From the NCBI RefSeq assembly GCF_001421535.1, contig NZ_LMKN01000001.1, positions 1,150,266 through 1,214,265 on the forward strand: a stretch of DNA of 64,000 nt, in the 5' to 3' direction. Both the position numbers and the translations under genes were made by a program. The stretch's first letter is position 1; every line of letters starts with the position of its first letter. The stretch is from Sphingomonas sp. Leaf20 (GTDB lineage Bacteria; Pseudomonadota; Alphaproteobacteria; Sphingomonadales; Sphingomonadaceae). A model generated the notes under the pieces. That model ran no database searches, had not been told where the DNA came from, and saw only the letters and a list, made by a program, of their open reading frames with translations. Shown here piece by piece: positions 48,961 through 58,813 of the stretch.

Positions 48961-51900
48961 TTACATGTCGATCGTCAGGCCGACGAACAGGTAGCGACCG
49001 ATCGCGTCATAGATGCCCGGATAGGTGTTGCCGTTGCCGAACGAGCCGATCGGCGATGCCGTCGCGCTCAGGATCGGCGGCGTCTTGTCGAGCACGTTGT
49101 TGACGCCGAGACGATAGGTCACCTTGTCCGCAACGCGGATCGTGGCGGCGAGGTCGAAATAGTCCTGCGCCTTCACGCGTGCGTCGTTGACGAAGAACGG
49201 CCCGGCCAGATCCGAATCGCTGCTGGTGCGCTCGAACTTGGTCGCCGACAGGTGACGCCAGTTGCCCGACAGGCCGATGCCGCTGAGCGTGGTGAGCGAC
49301 AGACGCGCCTGGTGACGCCACTTCGACATCGGATAACCGCACTGCGCGCCATAGAGACCCGCGCAATCGAACTTCGCGCCGACCTTGTCCGACGTGAACT
49401 TGTCGACATAGGTGCCGTTGAACGACAGCCCGATCGTGCCGATGCTGTCCGACCGGTAGGTATAGCCCGCCGACGTCTCGATACCCTGCGTCGTCAGCGT
49501 ACCCGCATTGACGTTGGTATCGACGATGAAGCCGGCGTTACCCTGCCACAGCGTGCCGTTGGCATCGCGGTTGATCGCATCGCAGAACTGCTGCTCGGCG
49601 GTCTGGAGGCACTGCGCGATGATCGTGTCGGCGCCGATGACGCCGATCCGGTCCTTCAGCTTGATGCGGAAGCCGTCGACCGACAGGTTGAAGCCCGGCA
49701 GGAACGACGGACGCAGGATCACGCCCGCGGTGAACGTGTCGGCCTTTTCGGGACGCAGGTTCGGGTTGCCGCCAAGCAGGCCGTTATACTGCTCCGACGG
49801 GTTGGCGGCGATCAGGCCGAAGCGGTTCGCGGGAACGCCGGTGAGCGCGCACTGTGCCGCGGTGTTGCCGTTGACCAGCCCGTTGACGGCGGCACCGGCG
49901 CAGGGATCGGTCGCACCGTCGAGCTGGACCGACTGCTGGGCGAACAGTTCCTGCGTGTTCGGTGCGCGGACCGCGCGGTTGTAGCCGCCACGGAAGCGGA
50001 CGTCGGAGACCGGTGCCCAGACCAGCTCACCCTTGTACGAATGCGCCGAACCCGCGGTGCTGTAGCTCGAATAGCGATAGCCGCCATTCACCGTCAGCTC
50101 GTTGAAGAACGGACGGTCGCTGACCAGCGGAAGCTGGATTTCGCCGAACACTTCCTTGACGTTGTAGCTGCCGCGGATCGGCAGCGTCGCACCGCCCTGG
50201 CCGGCGAGATCGCCGCTCAGGAACGCGTTGTCGACTTCGAGGCTCAGCGATTCCTTGCGGTACTCACCACCGACGTTCAGCGCGATGCCCTCGCTCGCGA
50301 ACGGCGACTGCACGCCATATTCGGCGCCCTTGAAGGTGAACGACGCGTTGACGACCGTTTCCTTGTTCTCGCCCGACTGGAAGCCCGGGGTCTGGACATA
50401 GTTCAGCGCTTCCGGCGTGATCGCCGCCGCGCCGAAGATGTTGAGCGGGACGCAGTTGGGATCGGTGCCGTCGACGACCGAGCGGCAGACCGCCTGGCCG
50501 AGCGTCGCCGAGCCGGGACGCGTGTCGGTGATCGCGTCGAGCGCGCGCGTCGTGCGGGCGATCGAGAATTCGTTGCGATACACCTGGTTGAACACGGTGC
50601 TGCCGAACTGGCCATAGGCCTCGTACGAAATGCCCTTGTCGATGTCGCCGGTCGCGCCTGCGACGAAGCGATACTGGGTGTGGCGGAGATCCGCCTGACG
50701 CCCGCCGCCCTCGACGTTGCGACGACCGATCCGGACGTTCGCCTGCTGATACTGCGTACCGTCAGGGTTGGTCAGGTTGATCACCGCGCCATTGGCGTCG
50801 GTCACCAGGTTGGACGCGCGGCAGAAGGTCGAGACCTGCGCCGCCGACAGCAGCGGGTTGTTGCAGTTCAGCACCGACGTGTTGTTGAAATCACCCGACG
50901 GCGCGATCTGCGCGACCGAACGATCGTCCATGAACATGAAGTCGGCATAGGGCTTGAACGCGTCGCTGACTTCGTACTTCGCGAGGAAACCCGCGGTGTA
51001 GCGCGTGTCCGGACGCTGATAATAGTTCAGCGGGTTGGCGTTATACAGCGTCGTACCGGGGACGAGTTCGCCTGCAGCGTTCAGCGTGTAGCCGGTCGGC
51101 GGCCCACCCTCGACCGCATCGCCGAGCGAGAAGTTCGCCGGGAACGCGGTGGCCGATCCGCCGCAGACATAATCGTTGCCGACATTGCCCGCCGGCGCGT
51201 TCAGACCGCACGAGCTGTAGTCGCGCGACCCCTGGAGGATCGCACCGATCTTGCGATAGCCGCCATAGCCCACGACATGCCCGCGGCCGTCGCTGGTGCT
51301 CGCACCGACCTTGAAGTTGATGTCGAACTGCGTGCCGTCGAATGCCTGGCCGCTCGGCGCAGGATAGCCGCTCGCCGCCGACAGCGCCTGGAAGCGCTCG
51401 CTGCGGTTGTTGTGGTTGTTGATGCCGCCCGACACGTCGACGCTGAAGCCTTCGTAGTCGGTGTCGAGCACGAAGTTGACGACGCCGCCGATCGCGTCCG
51501 AGCCATAGACCGAGCCGGCGCCGCCGGTCAGCACGTCGACGCGCTTGAGCAGCGAGGTCGGGATCATGTTGACGTCGGCGGCCGCGCTCGCGGTGCTGCT
51601 CGACGAGGGGTTGCCCGGCATCAGGCGACGGCCGTTGACCAGCACCAGCGTGCGCGATTCACCCAGGTTGCGCAGGTTGATCGTCGCGGTCCCGGTCGAA
51701 CCGTTCGACACCGACGAGGTCTGCGTCGCGAACGACGCCGGCAGGCTGTTGAGCACGTCCTCGATCCGCGTCGCGCCGCGCAGCTTGATGTCGGCGGCGT
51801 TCACGACCGTGATCGGGCTCGCCGACGTCAAATTGGGGTTCGAGATACGCGAGCCCGTGACGACGATGTCGCTGCTCTCGGCGGTACCCGCTGCGGCAGG

Positions 51901-52086
51901 ATCCTCGCTCGGCGTGTTCGACACTGCGGGCGTCGTCGCCGCGGCGCCATCGTCGCTCGTCGTGCCCTGCGGCGCGGGCGCCGGCACGGGCGCCGGTGCG
52001 GTCTGGGCAGCGGCCGGAAGCGCCATCACAACGCCCGCGATCATCGTCGATGCAAGCAGGCAATCTCGAAACATGAGGTTTCGCAT
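48961..52086 (-). CDS. TonB-dependent receptor
   Basis: A 1041-aa outer-membrane receptor. A signal peptide (LLASTMIAGVVMALPAAAQT) and Pro/Ala-rich stretch precede the TonB-box-like SSDIVVTGSRISN. The plug domain includes DVLNSLPASFATQTSSVSNG, NLRNLGESRTLVLVNGRRLM and VDVLTGGAGSVYGSDAIGGV. A long 22-stranded barrel ends with the aromatic-containing DAIGRYLFVGLTIDM. The barrel has many cysteines in pairs (for example DYSSCGLN, YVCGGS), suggesting disulphide-stabilised loops. ATG 52086 is used; an internal ATG at 52074 is an alternative. Substrate unknown. It converges with clpB over the bidirectional terminator. Confidence 0.92.
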   Translation of the reverse strand: MRNLMFRDCLLASTMIAGVVMALPAAAQTAPAPVPAPAPQGTTSDDGAAATTPAVSNTPSEDPAAAGTAESSDIVVTGSRISNPNLTSASPITVVNAADIKLRGATRIEDVLNSLPASFATQTSSVSNGSTGTATINLRNLGESRTLVLVNGRRLMPGNPSSSSTASAAADVNMIPTSLLKRVDVLTGGAGSVYGSDAIGGVVNFVLDTDYEGFSVDVSGGINNHNNRSERFQALSAASGYPAPSGQAFDGTQFDINFKVGASTSDGRGHVVGYGGYRKIGAILQGSRDYSSCGLNAPAGNVGNDYVCGGSATAFPANFSLGDAVEGGPPTGYTLNAAGELVPGTTLYNANPLNYYQRPDTRYTAGFLAKYEVSDAFKPYADFMFMDDRSVAQIAPSGDFNNTSVLNCNNPLLSAAQVSTFCRASNLVTDANGAVINLTNPDGTQYQQANVRIGRRNVEGGGRQADLRHTQYRFVAGATGDIDKGISYEAYGQFGSTVFNQVYRNEFSIARTTRALDAITDTRPGSATLGQAVCRSVVDGTDPNCVPLNIFGAAAITPEALNYVQTPGFQSGENKETVVNASFTFKGAEYGVQSPFASEGIALNVGGEYRKESLSLEVDNAFLSGDLAGQGGATLPIRGSYNVKEVFGEIQLPLVSDRPFFNELTVNGGYRYSSYSTAGSAHSYKGELVWAPVSDVRFRGGYNRAVRAPNTQELFAQQSVQLDGATDPCAGAAVNGLVNGNTAAQCALTGVPANRFGLIAANPSEQYNGLLGGNPNLRPEKADTFTAGVILRPSFLPGFNLSVDGFRIKLKDRIGVIGADTIIAQCLQTAEQQFCDAINRDANGTLWQGNAGFIVDTNVNAGTLTTQGIETSAGYTYRSDSIGTIGLSFNGTYVDKFTSDKVGAKFDCAGLYGAQCGYPMSKWRHQARLSLTTLSGIGLSGNWRHLSATKFERTSSDSDLAGPFFVNDARVKAQDYFDLAATIRVADKVTYRLGVNNVLDKTPPILSATASPIGSFGNGNTYPGIYDAIGRYLFVGLTIDM

Positions 52087-52361
52087 GTATTTAATCCCCT
52101 TCCGCGCCGTCGATCCCTGGATGACTGACGCGAGTTACTTATGCGCACTTCAGCGCGCGACCGGCGGCGATCTCGCAAGTGGCAGCAGCATTGTCCAAAA
52201 GAAAATTGCACAGAAGTAACGGGTCGTCGCATTACCGATTCATTGTCACAAAATTACAACATGCCGGAATGGTCTCTTTTTGGCCTGCGATCGCGCGAAC
52301 CGCTTGTCGTGCGCGACACCCCGCCCTATCGCCTGCCACCGGTAAAAGGGCGGGTTCGACG

Positions 52362-52883
52362 ATGCGGAAATTGACGGTCCTGGCGCTCTGCAGCGTGATC
52401 GCCTCGCTGGTGTCGCCGGCGCATGCGGCGCGCAAGGCGGGTGCCGCTCGCGCGCCACTTCTGGTCGCGGTGACGCGGTGCCGCGCGATTACCGAGCCCG
52501 CCGCGCGGCTCGCCTGTTTCGACGAGTCCGTCGCCGCGCTCGACACCGCCGAGACGCGCCGCACGATCGTCGTCGTCGACCAGCAGCAGGTCCGCGAAAC
52601 GCGGCGGACGCTGTTCGGGATCGCGCTCCCCGATACCGGGCTGTTCGGCAACGGCGAGGATCTGCCGCAGATCGAGGCAACGCTCGCGAGCGCGTCGGTC
52701 GACGATTTCGGCCGCTGGAGCTTCGTGCTCGCGGACGGCGCGCGCTGGATCCAGACCGACGACACCGTGATCGCCCGACGCCCCCGCGCCAACGACAAGA
52801 TCCTGATCAAACGCGCCGCGCTCGGCAGCTTCAGGCTGAGCGTCGCCGGCCTGCCCTCAGTCAAGGCCAAACGCCTCAACTGA
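52362..52883 (+). CDS. Hypothetical exported protein with C...RLACFD motif
   Basis: A 173-aa protein with a signal peptide (MRKLTVLALCSVIASLVSPA) ending near AHA. The mature N terminus has VTRCRAITEPAARLACFDES, a Cys-x(12-13)-Cys motif recurrent in short exported proteobacterial proteins. After that come a Val/Gln-rich linker and a beta-rich C-terminal half (LPQIEATLASASVDDFGRWS, FVLADGARWIQTDDTVI). No enzyme motif is seen. It is divergent from the TonB-dependent receptor gene with a 275-bp, relatively AT-rich gap, and converges on the sulfotransferase gene 29 bp later. Function unknown. Confidence 0.78.
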   Translation: MRKLTVLALCSVIASLVSPAHAARKAGAARAPLLVAVTRCRAITEPAARLACFDESVAALDTAETRRTIVVVDQQQVRETRRTLFGIALPDTGLFGNGEDLPQIEATLASASVDDFGRWSFVLADGARWIQTDDTVIARRPRANDKILIKRAALGSFRLSVAGLPSVKAKRLN

Positions 52884-52912
52884 GGCGGCGAGCCTCCCGG
52901 ACGCGCCAGGCG

Positions 52913-54382
52913 CTAGCTCAGCCCCAGCGCCGCCCGGGCCTCGCCATAGGCCCGCTCGTATGGCGCAAGCTTGTCGCGGTATGGCGCGGCGGAATCGAGC
53001 CCCGCGCGGTTGATCGGTTGCCGCACCTGGTCGACGCTCGCGGTCTGCACGACGCGTCGGCCCGCATGGAACTGACGCACGCCCGGTTCGTCGGGAAGGC
53101 CGGTATGCGTCAGGAGCGTCGCGATCGTCGCATCGGGATCGGCGACGAGATCCGCATACTGCACCGTCAGCAGCTTCGCGCCGTAATGCGCCTGCCAATA
53201 GGCGTGCAGCGCATCCTCGATCGCATGGTAGCGCCCCATCGCGGCAAGATCGAAACTCCACCCGGCGCCTTGCGCGAAATACGTCCGGAAGGACGACCAG
53301 GCCGTATCCAGCGGATCGCGGCGCAGCCACAGGATCGGTGCGTCGGGCATCGCATCGCGGATCATCCGCGCGAACCGACTGGTGTTGAGGCTTTTGTCGA
53401 CGACCTGCCCATCGGCGCCGAACCGCGTCGTCAGCAAATGTCCATATCGACGGCGCACCGCCTCCTGCGCCTCGCTGTCGGGCACACCCGACTGGACCGC
53501 GCGCGCGCCGTCTGGACCAAGAGCGCCGCGCACCGCGGATCCCAGCACGTTGATCTCGCCGCCACCGGCGACGCGGCTGTGGCTCGCCAGAATCTGTTCG
53601 ACCAGCGTCGTTCCCGATCGCGGCTTGCCCGTCACGAAGATGGCACGACCGTCAGCCCGCGTATCGACCGGCGGGACGTCGGTCACGGCTGGCGCACGGA
53701 TCGCCGCCAACGCCGCCGCGCGGTCCCCCGCAGCATCATAGGGCCGCGTCGCCGCGACCAGCCTCGCTCCTTCGGCAAACGCGGCAAATGCGCGCTCGTG
53801 CTCGCCCAGATCGTCAAGCGCCTTGCCGAACGCATATAGCCCCTGCGCGCGGTCGGGACCCGGCATCCGGGAGAAGAGCGGCTGCGCATCGGCAAGCCGC
53901 GAAAACTCGGCGTCCCCGTGCGAGAAGCGGCGCGCGTTGGCCAGCGCAAGCCATGTCGCACCCGATCCGGGGGCTACGGCCAGCGCGGCCCGGAGATGCT
54001 CGAGACCGGGTTCGCGATCGCCGCGTTCGATGAGCCCGATGCCGAGCGCGTGGCGGATCCGGGCATCGGCAGGAAGCCGCGCCGCGATCGGTTCGAGGAT
54101 CTCGACGACCTCGTCGATCCGCCCGGCCTGGCTGAGAATATCGACCAGCGCGAGACGGCGATCGACCGCCGCGGGGTCGTCGAGAACATAGCGCCGCATC
54201 GCCTCGACCGCGATCGACCATTCGGCTTCGGATGCGGCAAAGCGCGCGACGCCCTGCCACTGCGCGCCAAGCGGCGTGCGCGCCTTCAGCATCGCTGCCG
54301 CGATCGACGCGGCCCGCGCAGGATCACCCGCCTTGAGAGCCGATACGAATGCGGCAGGCGTGGCGGGGGCGGTGATGCTCAT
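52913..54382 (-). CDS. TPR-containing sulfotransferase family protein
   Basis: A 489-aa protein. The N-terminal half has TPR-like helical repeats (AMRRYVLDDPAAVDRRLALV, ALGIGLIERGDREPGLEHLR, AALAVAPGSGATWLALANAR). The C-terminal half is a sulfotransferase domain with the PAPS 5'-phosphate loop GKPRSGTTLVEQIL and a 3'-phosphate region near ILWLRRDPLDTAWSSF. It should transfer sulfate from PAPS to an unknown acceptor. It lies between two TonB-dependent receptor genes on the same strand, a common neighbourhood in Sphingomonadales. Confidence 0.88.
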   Translation of the reverse strand: MSITAPATPAAFVSALKAGDPARAASIAAAMLKARTPLGAQWQGVARFAASEAEWSIAVEAMRRYVLDDPAAVDRRLALVDILSQAGRIDEVVEILEPIAARLPADARIRHALGIGLIERGDREPGLEHLRAALAVAPGSGATWLALANARRFSHGDAEFSRLADAQPLFSRMPGPDRAQGLYAFGKALDDLGEHERAFAAFAEGARLVAATRPYDAAGDRAAALAAIRAPAVTDVPPVDTRADGRAIFVTGKPRSGTTLVEQILASHSRVAGGGEINVLGSAVRGALGPDGARAVQSGVPDSEAQEAVRRRYGHLLTTRFGADGQVVDKSLNTSRFARMIRDAMPDAPILWLRRDPLDTAWSSFRTYFAQGAGWSFDLAAMGRYHAIEDALHAYWQAHYGAKLLTVQYADLVADPDATIATLLTHTGLPDEPGVRQFHAGRRVVQTASVDQVRQPINRAGLDSAAPYRDKLAPYERAYGEARAALGLS

Positions 54383-54409
54383 GAATGCGGGATACCCGTT
54401 TAAGCAGAC

Positions 54410-54439
54410 AAAAAAAGGGGACCGGCACCGCCGATCCCC
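54410..54439 (-). terminator. Terminator of the Oar-like TonB-dependent receptor gene
   Basis: On the minus strand a 9-of-10 bp GC-rich stem (GGGGATCGGC / GCCGGTCCCC, loop GGT) is followed by seven T residues. It lies 24 bp beyond the receptor stop codon, upstream of the sulfotransferase gene. Confidence 0.85.
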
Positions 54440-54462
54440 TCCCGAGTTACACTGTGTTCGAT

Positions 54463-57400
54463 TTAGAAGTCGAAACCGAACTGAAGGCGGATCGCACGGG
54501 GAGCCTGGTACGAACTGACGTACCGGTAATCACCGCGCGGATTGCCACCAGCCTGCGTGCCACGCTCCTCGAAGTCGGTTTTAGCCTTCTCGGCGAAGAG
54601 GTTGAACACGTCGAACCGCAGCGTTCCGGAGAACAGTTCGGTCGGCAGCTTAAAGGAAACGCTCAGGTTGGTGTACGACTGCCAGTCCGACTTGAAGGCC
54701 GTGCCACGGCGCACTTCCTGCAAGGTCCCCTGGTTCACTGCGGTGGCCGGATTGGTGACGATCGCGCCGTCGATCACGTTGCAGAAATACCCGGCGGCGC
54801 CGTATTGATTGGCAAATTCGTCCACTCTCGTAGGAACGGTGCCGATGCAGGCGAACCGCCGGGGGGACTGAATCTGCGTCTGCAGGCCGACCGTCATCCA
54901 TGGGAACACCTGATAGGAGCCGTATCCCTTGATGTTATGGCGAATATCGGTCGGCAGATAGCCGAACGAACCCACCGTCAGGCCCGGCTGATCGAACGCC
55001 GTCGTCAGGCCGGAGTCGCTCTGACCGTTATCAGACCGGATGCCGCCCTCGATGTTACCGACGTTCTTGGCGTAGGTGTACGAACCGGAGAAGCTCCAGA
55101 TGCCATCGAACTCGCGGTCGAGCGTCAGCGTGATCGACTTATACTCGCGCTCGGCCTTGGGATAGCCGAGCTCGGCGCCGGTGAAGGTCACCTGGCGCGT
55201 CGTCGCTTCGCCACCGATCGGGTCGCTCAGATTGACCGTCAGCGGTGCGCCGGGGTTGGTCAAGACGTACTGATGGAAGCCGGACCAGATATCGGCGCAA
55301 CCGGTGATGTTGTTCCGCGCGCAGTAGCTGTTCACCGCGGCGTCGATCGCGATATCCTCAAGCGACTGATTGAGTTTGCGATACGTGCCGAATGCGCCGA
55401 TTTTCCAGCGCTGCCCGATGCGCTGCTCGTAGCCGAGGATATACTCGTCGAGCGACTGTGGCTTCAGCGTCGTCGATACGGTTGCATCCGTTGGCGACGC
55501 AACGCCGTCGTCGTTCACGTCGCAGTTGCGGACCCCCGTGGTGGGACACGCGCCCGCACCGTCGTACAGAAGCGGCGCGCCAAGGACCGGAACATTGTTC
55601 GCACCAACCCCGGCGACACGGAAATATTCCGTGAAGAAGAGTTCGGCGCCGCCCAGACGGATATTCGTGTTGGTTGGCACCGGCAGATAATAGCGGCCGA
55701 AGAAGCCATAGATCTTGGTGCGCTGATCGCCGATCGGATCGATGGAGAAGCCGATACGCGGGGCAAACTGGTCGCCGGAGTCATAGTAACGCTCGCCGGC
55801 GACATTGTCGGCCTTGAAGCGATCCCAACGGACGCCGCCCTGGATATTGATGCGGTTATCAAACGCCGACCATGAGTCCTGCAGATACGCAGCCTCGTTC
55901 AGCGACGTGAACGTGCCGCCGTTGATGTACGTGGTCCGGCCGACATAGAGGGTATTGGCAGGTGCATACGTGTCGGCGGAGTTCGCAAAGGCATAGGCGT
56001 AGCTGTAATCGCCGTTACGGCTTTGCTCGGAGATGCTCCGCAATTCCTCACGGTCGTAACCACCGCGAAGATGGTGCTGTCCGAGCAGCTTGACGAACAC
56101 ATCGACGTCGCCACGGTAGAACGTACGACGGTCCGAGTTGTTGATCGTGTCGGCGATCGGGTTGCCGATCAGAGCAGGGTTGAACTGCCCGGACGTGTCC
56201 GTCACCGCCGGCAGGGCGTTGTTGGTCGAGCCCTGGATCGCGCGGTTCTTGTTGACGCCATAGGCAGCCGACAGGGTCAGCCAGTCGGTGAACTGACCGG
56301 TGTAGCGGCCGACATAGTTCTCGCCGCCAAACAGGGAGACGCCGCCGCCCTGATACGTCCCGCTGCGGGCAACCGCATCGACGCGACTGTCATAGGCCCC
56401 GCCGAACCCGTCGACGACGTTGAAGCTCTTGGTTATCTGCGTCGACGACGTGTTGAAATAGGTGAATTCGAGACGCTGACCATCGACGATCACGGCGTCG
56501 ACCTTACCGCCGTAGAACGGCGAGGTGTTCGTGATGACGTTGCGACGCAGACCCGTGCTGTAAGGCATAATCTGCTGACGCGAGGTGATGACACCATTGG
56601 CGTCGCGGATAACCTGAACACCATTGGGATTGGATGTCAGCAGGGTATCGGCGTTCAGGCTGTCATTGGACTGATACAACCCGTAAAAGAACAGGTGATC
56701 CTTGATGATCGGACCCGAAAGATAGAAGTTCGCCTGCTTCCTGTCGCGAACGTCCGTACGGTTATAATTGCCGATCGTGTCGGGGTTGTCCTCCCGGAGA
56801 TCGTCGGGCTCCCAGTTAAACAGCATACCGCCATGAAACTCGTTGCCGCCCGACTTCGTGGTCGCATTCACGAAGGCGCCGGTGAAGCGGCCGAATTCTG
56901 CGGGGATCGAGCCGTTCTTGACCTCGACCGTATTGTAGAACTCGAACGGCACCGTCACGGGCGAAAGGCCCTGGCGGAATTCCGTGATGTTCAGGCCGTT
57001 GATATAATAAGCATTTTCGGAAACCGACGAACCGGCGACCGCAGGAAGGTTACCGAATGCAGTGTCGCCTGCGGCCGTTCCCGGAGCAAGCAGGATGACC
57101 GACGTCAGGTCGCGCGCGACCGGGACACGCGTGGCCAGTTCACCGATGGCGATCGTGGCGCCGACCGTGTTGCGATCGAAATCGGCAACCTGGACGCGGC
57201 CTGCGGTGATGACGATGTCGCCGCCGGCTGCCGAGCCTTCCGGTGACAGCGTGAATTGGTTCGCTGCGGCCGCCTGCGTCAGGTTGACCGCCGCGTCGGT
57301 GAAGCTGTCGAAGCCCGGCGCGGTGATCGTGAACGTGTAGCTGCCCTGCGGGATCGCGGCGACGCGGAACGAACCGTCGCGTCCGGTCGTCACCGTCCGG

Positions 57401-57621
57401 CTGAAGCCCTGGTCGTTCGACGTGACCGTGACGCTTGCGCCCTCGATCGGCTCGCCGCTCGTGCTCTGGATGCGGCCGGTGGCATTCAGGTTGGTATAAT
57501 CCTGCGCCGATGCCGGTGCCACGACGGACAGCGCGGCCACGCCGGCGCCCATCAGCGCAAGCGCCTGCAGCGCGCTTCCGCCGCGCAGTGCCTTGCGTAC
57601 GAAATTCGAAGTCCTGATCAC
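54463..57621 (-). CDS. TonB-dependent receptor with N-terminal carboxypeptidase-regulatory-like domain (Oar-like)
   Basis: A 1052-aa outer-membrane protein. The signal peptide includes GGSALQALALMGAGVAALSV and ends near ASAQD. Residues about 40-120 are a CarboxypepD_reg domain (ATGRIQSTSGEPIEGASVTV, AIPQGSYTFTITAPGFDSF). A plug with VQVADFDRNTVGATIAIGEL and the LPAVAGSSVSENAYYINGLN loop follows, then a large barrel ending APRAIRLQFGFDF. Start GTG 57621 (VIRTSNFVRKALRGG) is the only signal-peptide-like start; ATG 57879 is far upstream and overlaps non-coding sequence. The 5' leader contains a CCGCAC/GTGCGG hairpin. Substrate unknown; Oar-type proteins bind large ligands such as peptides. Confidence 0.88.
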   Translation of the reverse strand: MIRTSNFVRKALRGGSALQALALMGAGVAALSVVAPASAQDYTNLNATGRIQSTSGEPIEGASVTVTSNDQGFSRTVTTGRDGSFRVAAIPQGSYTFTITAPGFDSFTDAAVNLTQAAAANQFTLSPEGSAAGGDIVITAGRVQVADFDRNTVGATIAIGELATRVPVARDLTSVILLAPGTAAGDTAFGNLPAVAGSSVSENAYYINGLNITEFRQGLSPVTVPFEFYNTVEVKNGSIPAEFGRFTGAFVNATTKSGGNEFHGGMLFNWEPDDLREDNPDTIGNYNRTDVRDRKQANFYLSGPIIKDHLFFYGLYQSNDSLNADTLLTSNPNGVQVIRDANGVITSRQQIMPYSTGLRRNVITNTSPFYGGKVDAVIVDGQRLEFTYFNTSSTQITKSFNVVDGFGGAYDSRVDAVARSGTYQGGGVSLFGGENYVGRYTGQFTDWLTLSAAYGVNKNRAIQGSTNNALPAVTDTSGQFNPALIGNPIADTINNSDRRTFYRGDVDVFVKLLGQHHLRGGYDREELRSISEQSRNGDYSYAYAFANSADTYAPANTLYVGRTTYINGGTFTSLNEAAYLQDSWSAFDNRINIQGGVRWDRFKADNVAGERYYDSGDQFAPRIGFSIDPIGDQRTKIYGFFGRYYLPVPTNTNIRLGGAELFFTEYFRVAGVGANNVPVLGAPLLYDGAGACPTTGVRNCDVNDDGVASPTDATVSTTLKPQSLDEYILGYEQRIGQRWKIGAFGTYRKLNQSLEDIAIDAAVNSYCARNNITGCADIWSGFHQYVLTNPGAPLTVNLSDPIGGEATTRQVTFTGAELGYPKAEREYKSITLTLDREFDGIWSFSGSYTYAKNVGNIEGGIRSDNGQSDSGLTTAFDQPGLTVGSFGYLPTDIRHNIKGYGSYQVFPWMTVGLQTQIQSPRRFACIGTVPTRVDEFANQYGAAGYFCNVIDGAIVTNPATAVNQGTLQEVRRGTAFKSDWQSYTNLSVSFKLPTELFSGTLRFDVFNLFAEKAKTDFEERGTQAGGNPRGDYRYVSSYQAPRAIRLQFGFDF

Positions 57622-57895
57622 GATTGGTCCATCCCTCGTTTGACCCTTGCAGCCGTTGTGACGGTCCGCAGCCGGTGTCTTTTCGCCCCCTCCACCGCAC
57701 ACGTCGTGCGGCGCCCAAGAGACATGTGACATGGGATGAAGCGGTGCTCGAACGCTGTAAAGCGAGCATTCATCTCCGATACAGCTTTCCCGCATTGCTG
57801 TAGCGAAAATGACACAAGAATGGTGCAGTGCACCCGACGCACGCCTGTTTTTGAGGCAAATCCCTGCCGCGACGCACAATAATTAGGCTTTCGCC

Positions 57896-58813
57896 CTAAC
57901 GCATCGCACCAGCGACGAGCAGCGGATCGAGTTTCGCGTCACGCCAGCGCAGGCTCCAGTGGAGATGCGGCCCGGTCGCGCGGCCGGTCCTCCCAACTGC
58001 GCCGACGGGCTGGCCGCGTCGCACCGTGTCGCCGACGCGCACGTCGATCCGCGACAGGTGGAGGAACGCGCTGTTGAGCCCCATGCCGTGGTCGATCATC
58101 AGCAGGTTGCCCTCGAGCGTGAACGGGTGGTCGGCCGCGAGGATCACGACGCCGTCCGCGGGTGCGACGACCACCGCGCCCGTCTCGCGCGCGACGTCGA
58201 CGCCCGAATGATAGGACCCCGCCTCGCCATTGGCATAGAGGCGCTGCGACCCGAACAGCGTCGAGATCCGCCCGGTGACCGGCCATGCGAACGCCTGCCG
58301 CCATCCGTCGGACACCGAATCGCGCGCGCGTGCCGCGACGATCTGCGCGAGCTCGGGCGGACGCAGCCGCGTGAACAGCGCCTCGGGGACGGGATATTTG
58401 GGCAGGCTCGACAGCCGCGAGATATTCCACGCGCGCGGCGCGATCGCGAGCGGCTGGCGGACGGTTTTCCCGTCGCCGCGCGCATCCGCCAGCGTCGCGA
58501 CCAGCACGGCCTCGGGCGGCGCATCGCGGTCGAACCCGACCACGAACCGGCCGTCGCGCGCGACCGCGACGGGGCGCGAATCGAGCGTCAGCGTGCGCGT
58601 CCCGCGCGGCGCGGTCCCGACGATCATCCCGCCCTGGCTCAGCGTCCCCGTCCAGCGGAACGCCGCATCCTGCGCCCTACCCTGCGTATCGGCGGGCACC
58701 CCCGCGGTGCCGGCCTCCGACGGCAGTCTGGATGGCGGCTGCTGCGCGGAGACGGGCGCCGTCGCCAGCAGCATCGCCAGCATCGCCGCCGTCCCCGCGC
58801 GCCCCGCGCTCAT
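57896..58813 (-). CDS. M23 family metallopeptidase (LytM domain)
   Basis: A 305-aa exported peptidase. A signal peptide (AAMLAMLLATAPVSAQQ) is followed by a beta-rich N-terminal region. The LytM catalytic domain covers about residues 190-295. Zinc ligands are in SYHSGVDVARETG (HxxxD) and GPHLHWSL (HxH), with the supporting His in LLMIDHGMGLNSAFLHLSRI. It should cleave peptidoglycan peptide cross-bridges or act as an amidase activator. ATG 58813 is fixed by a 4-bp overlap with the DUF2093 gene. Confidence 0.92.
   Translation of the reverse strand: MSAGRAGTAAMLAMLLATAPVSAQQPPSRLPSEAGTAGVPADTQGRAQDAAFRWTGTLSQGGMIVGTAPRGTRTLTLDSRPVAVARDGRFVVGFDRDAPPEAVLVATLADARGDGKTVRQPLAIAPRAWNISRLSSLPKYPVPEALFTRLRPPELAQIVAARARDSVSDGWRQAFAWPVTGRISTLFGSQRLYANGEAGSYHSGVDVARETGAVVVAPADGVVILAADHPFTLEGNLLMIDHGMGLNSAFLHLSRIDVRVGDTVRRGQPVGAVGRTGRATGPHLHWSLRWRDAKLDPLLVAGAMR

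Noticed and set aside
48943..52128. Plus-strand open frame of 1061 codons
   Set aside because: It is antisense to the TonB-dependent receptor at 48961-52086. The residues are dominated by Arg/Ala/Asp/Val with no domain.
54363..54462. Small RiPP or leader peptide gene between the sulfotransferase and the TonB-dependent receptor
   Set aside because: The short gap consists of the terminator and lacks any open frame with a Shine-Dalgarno.
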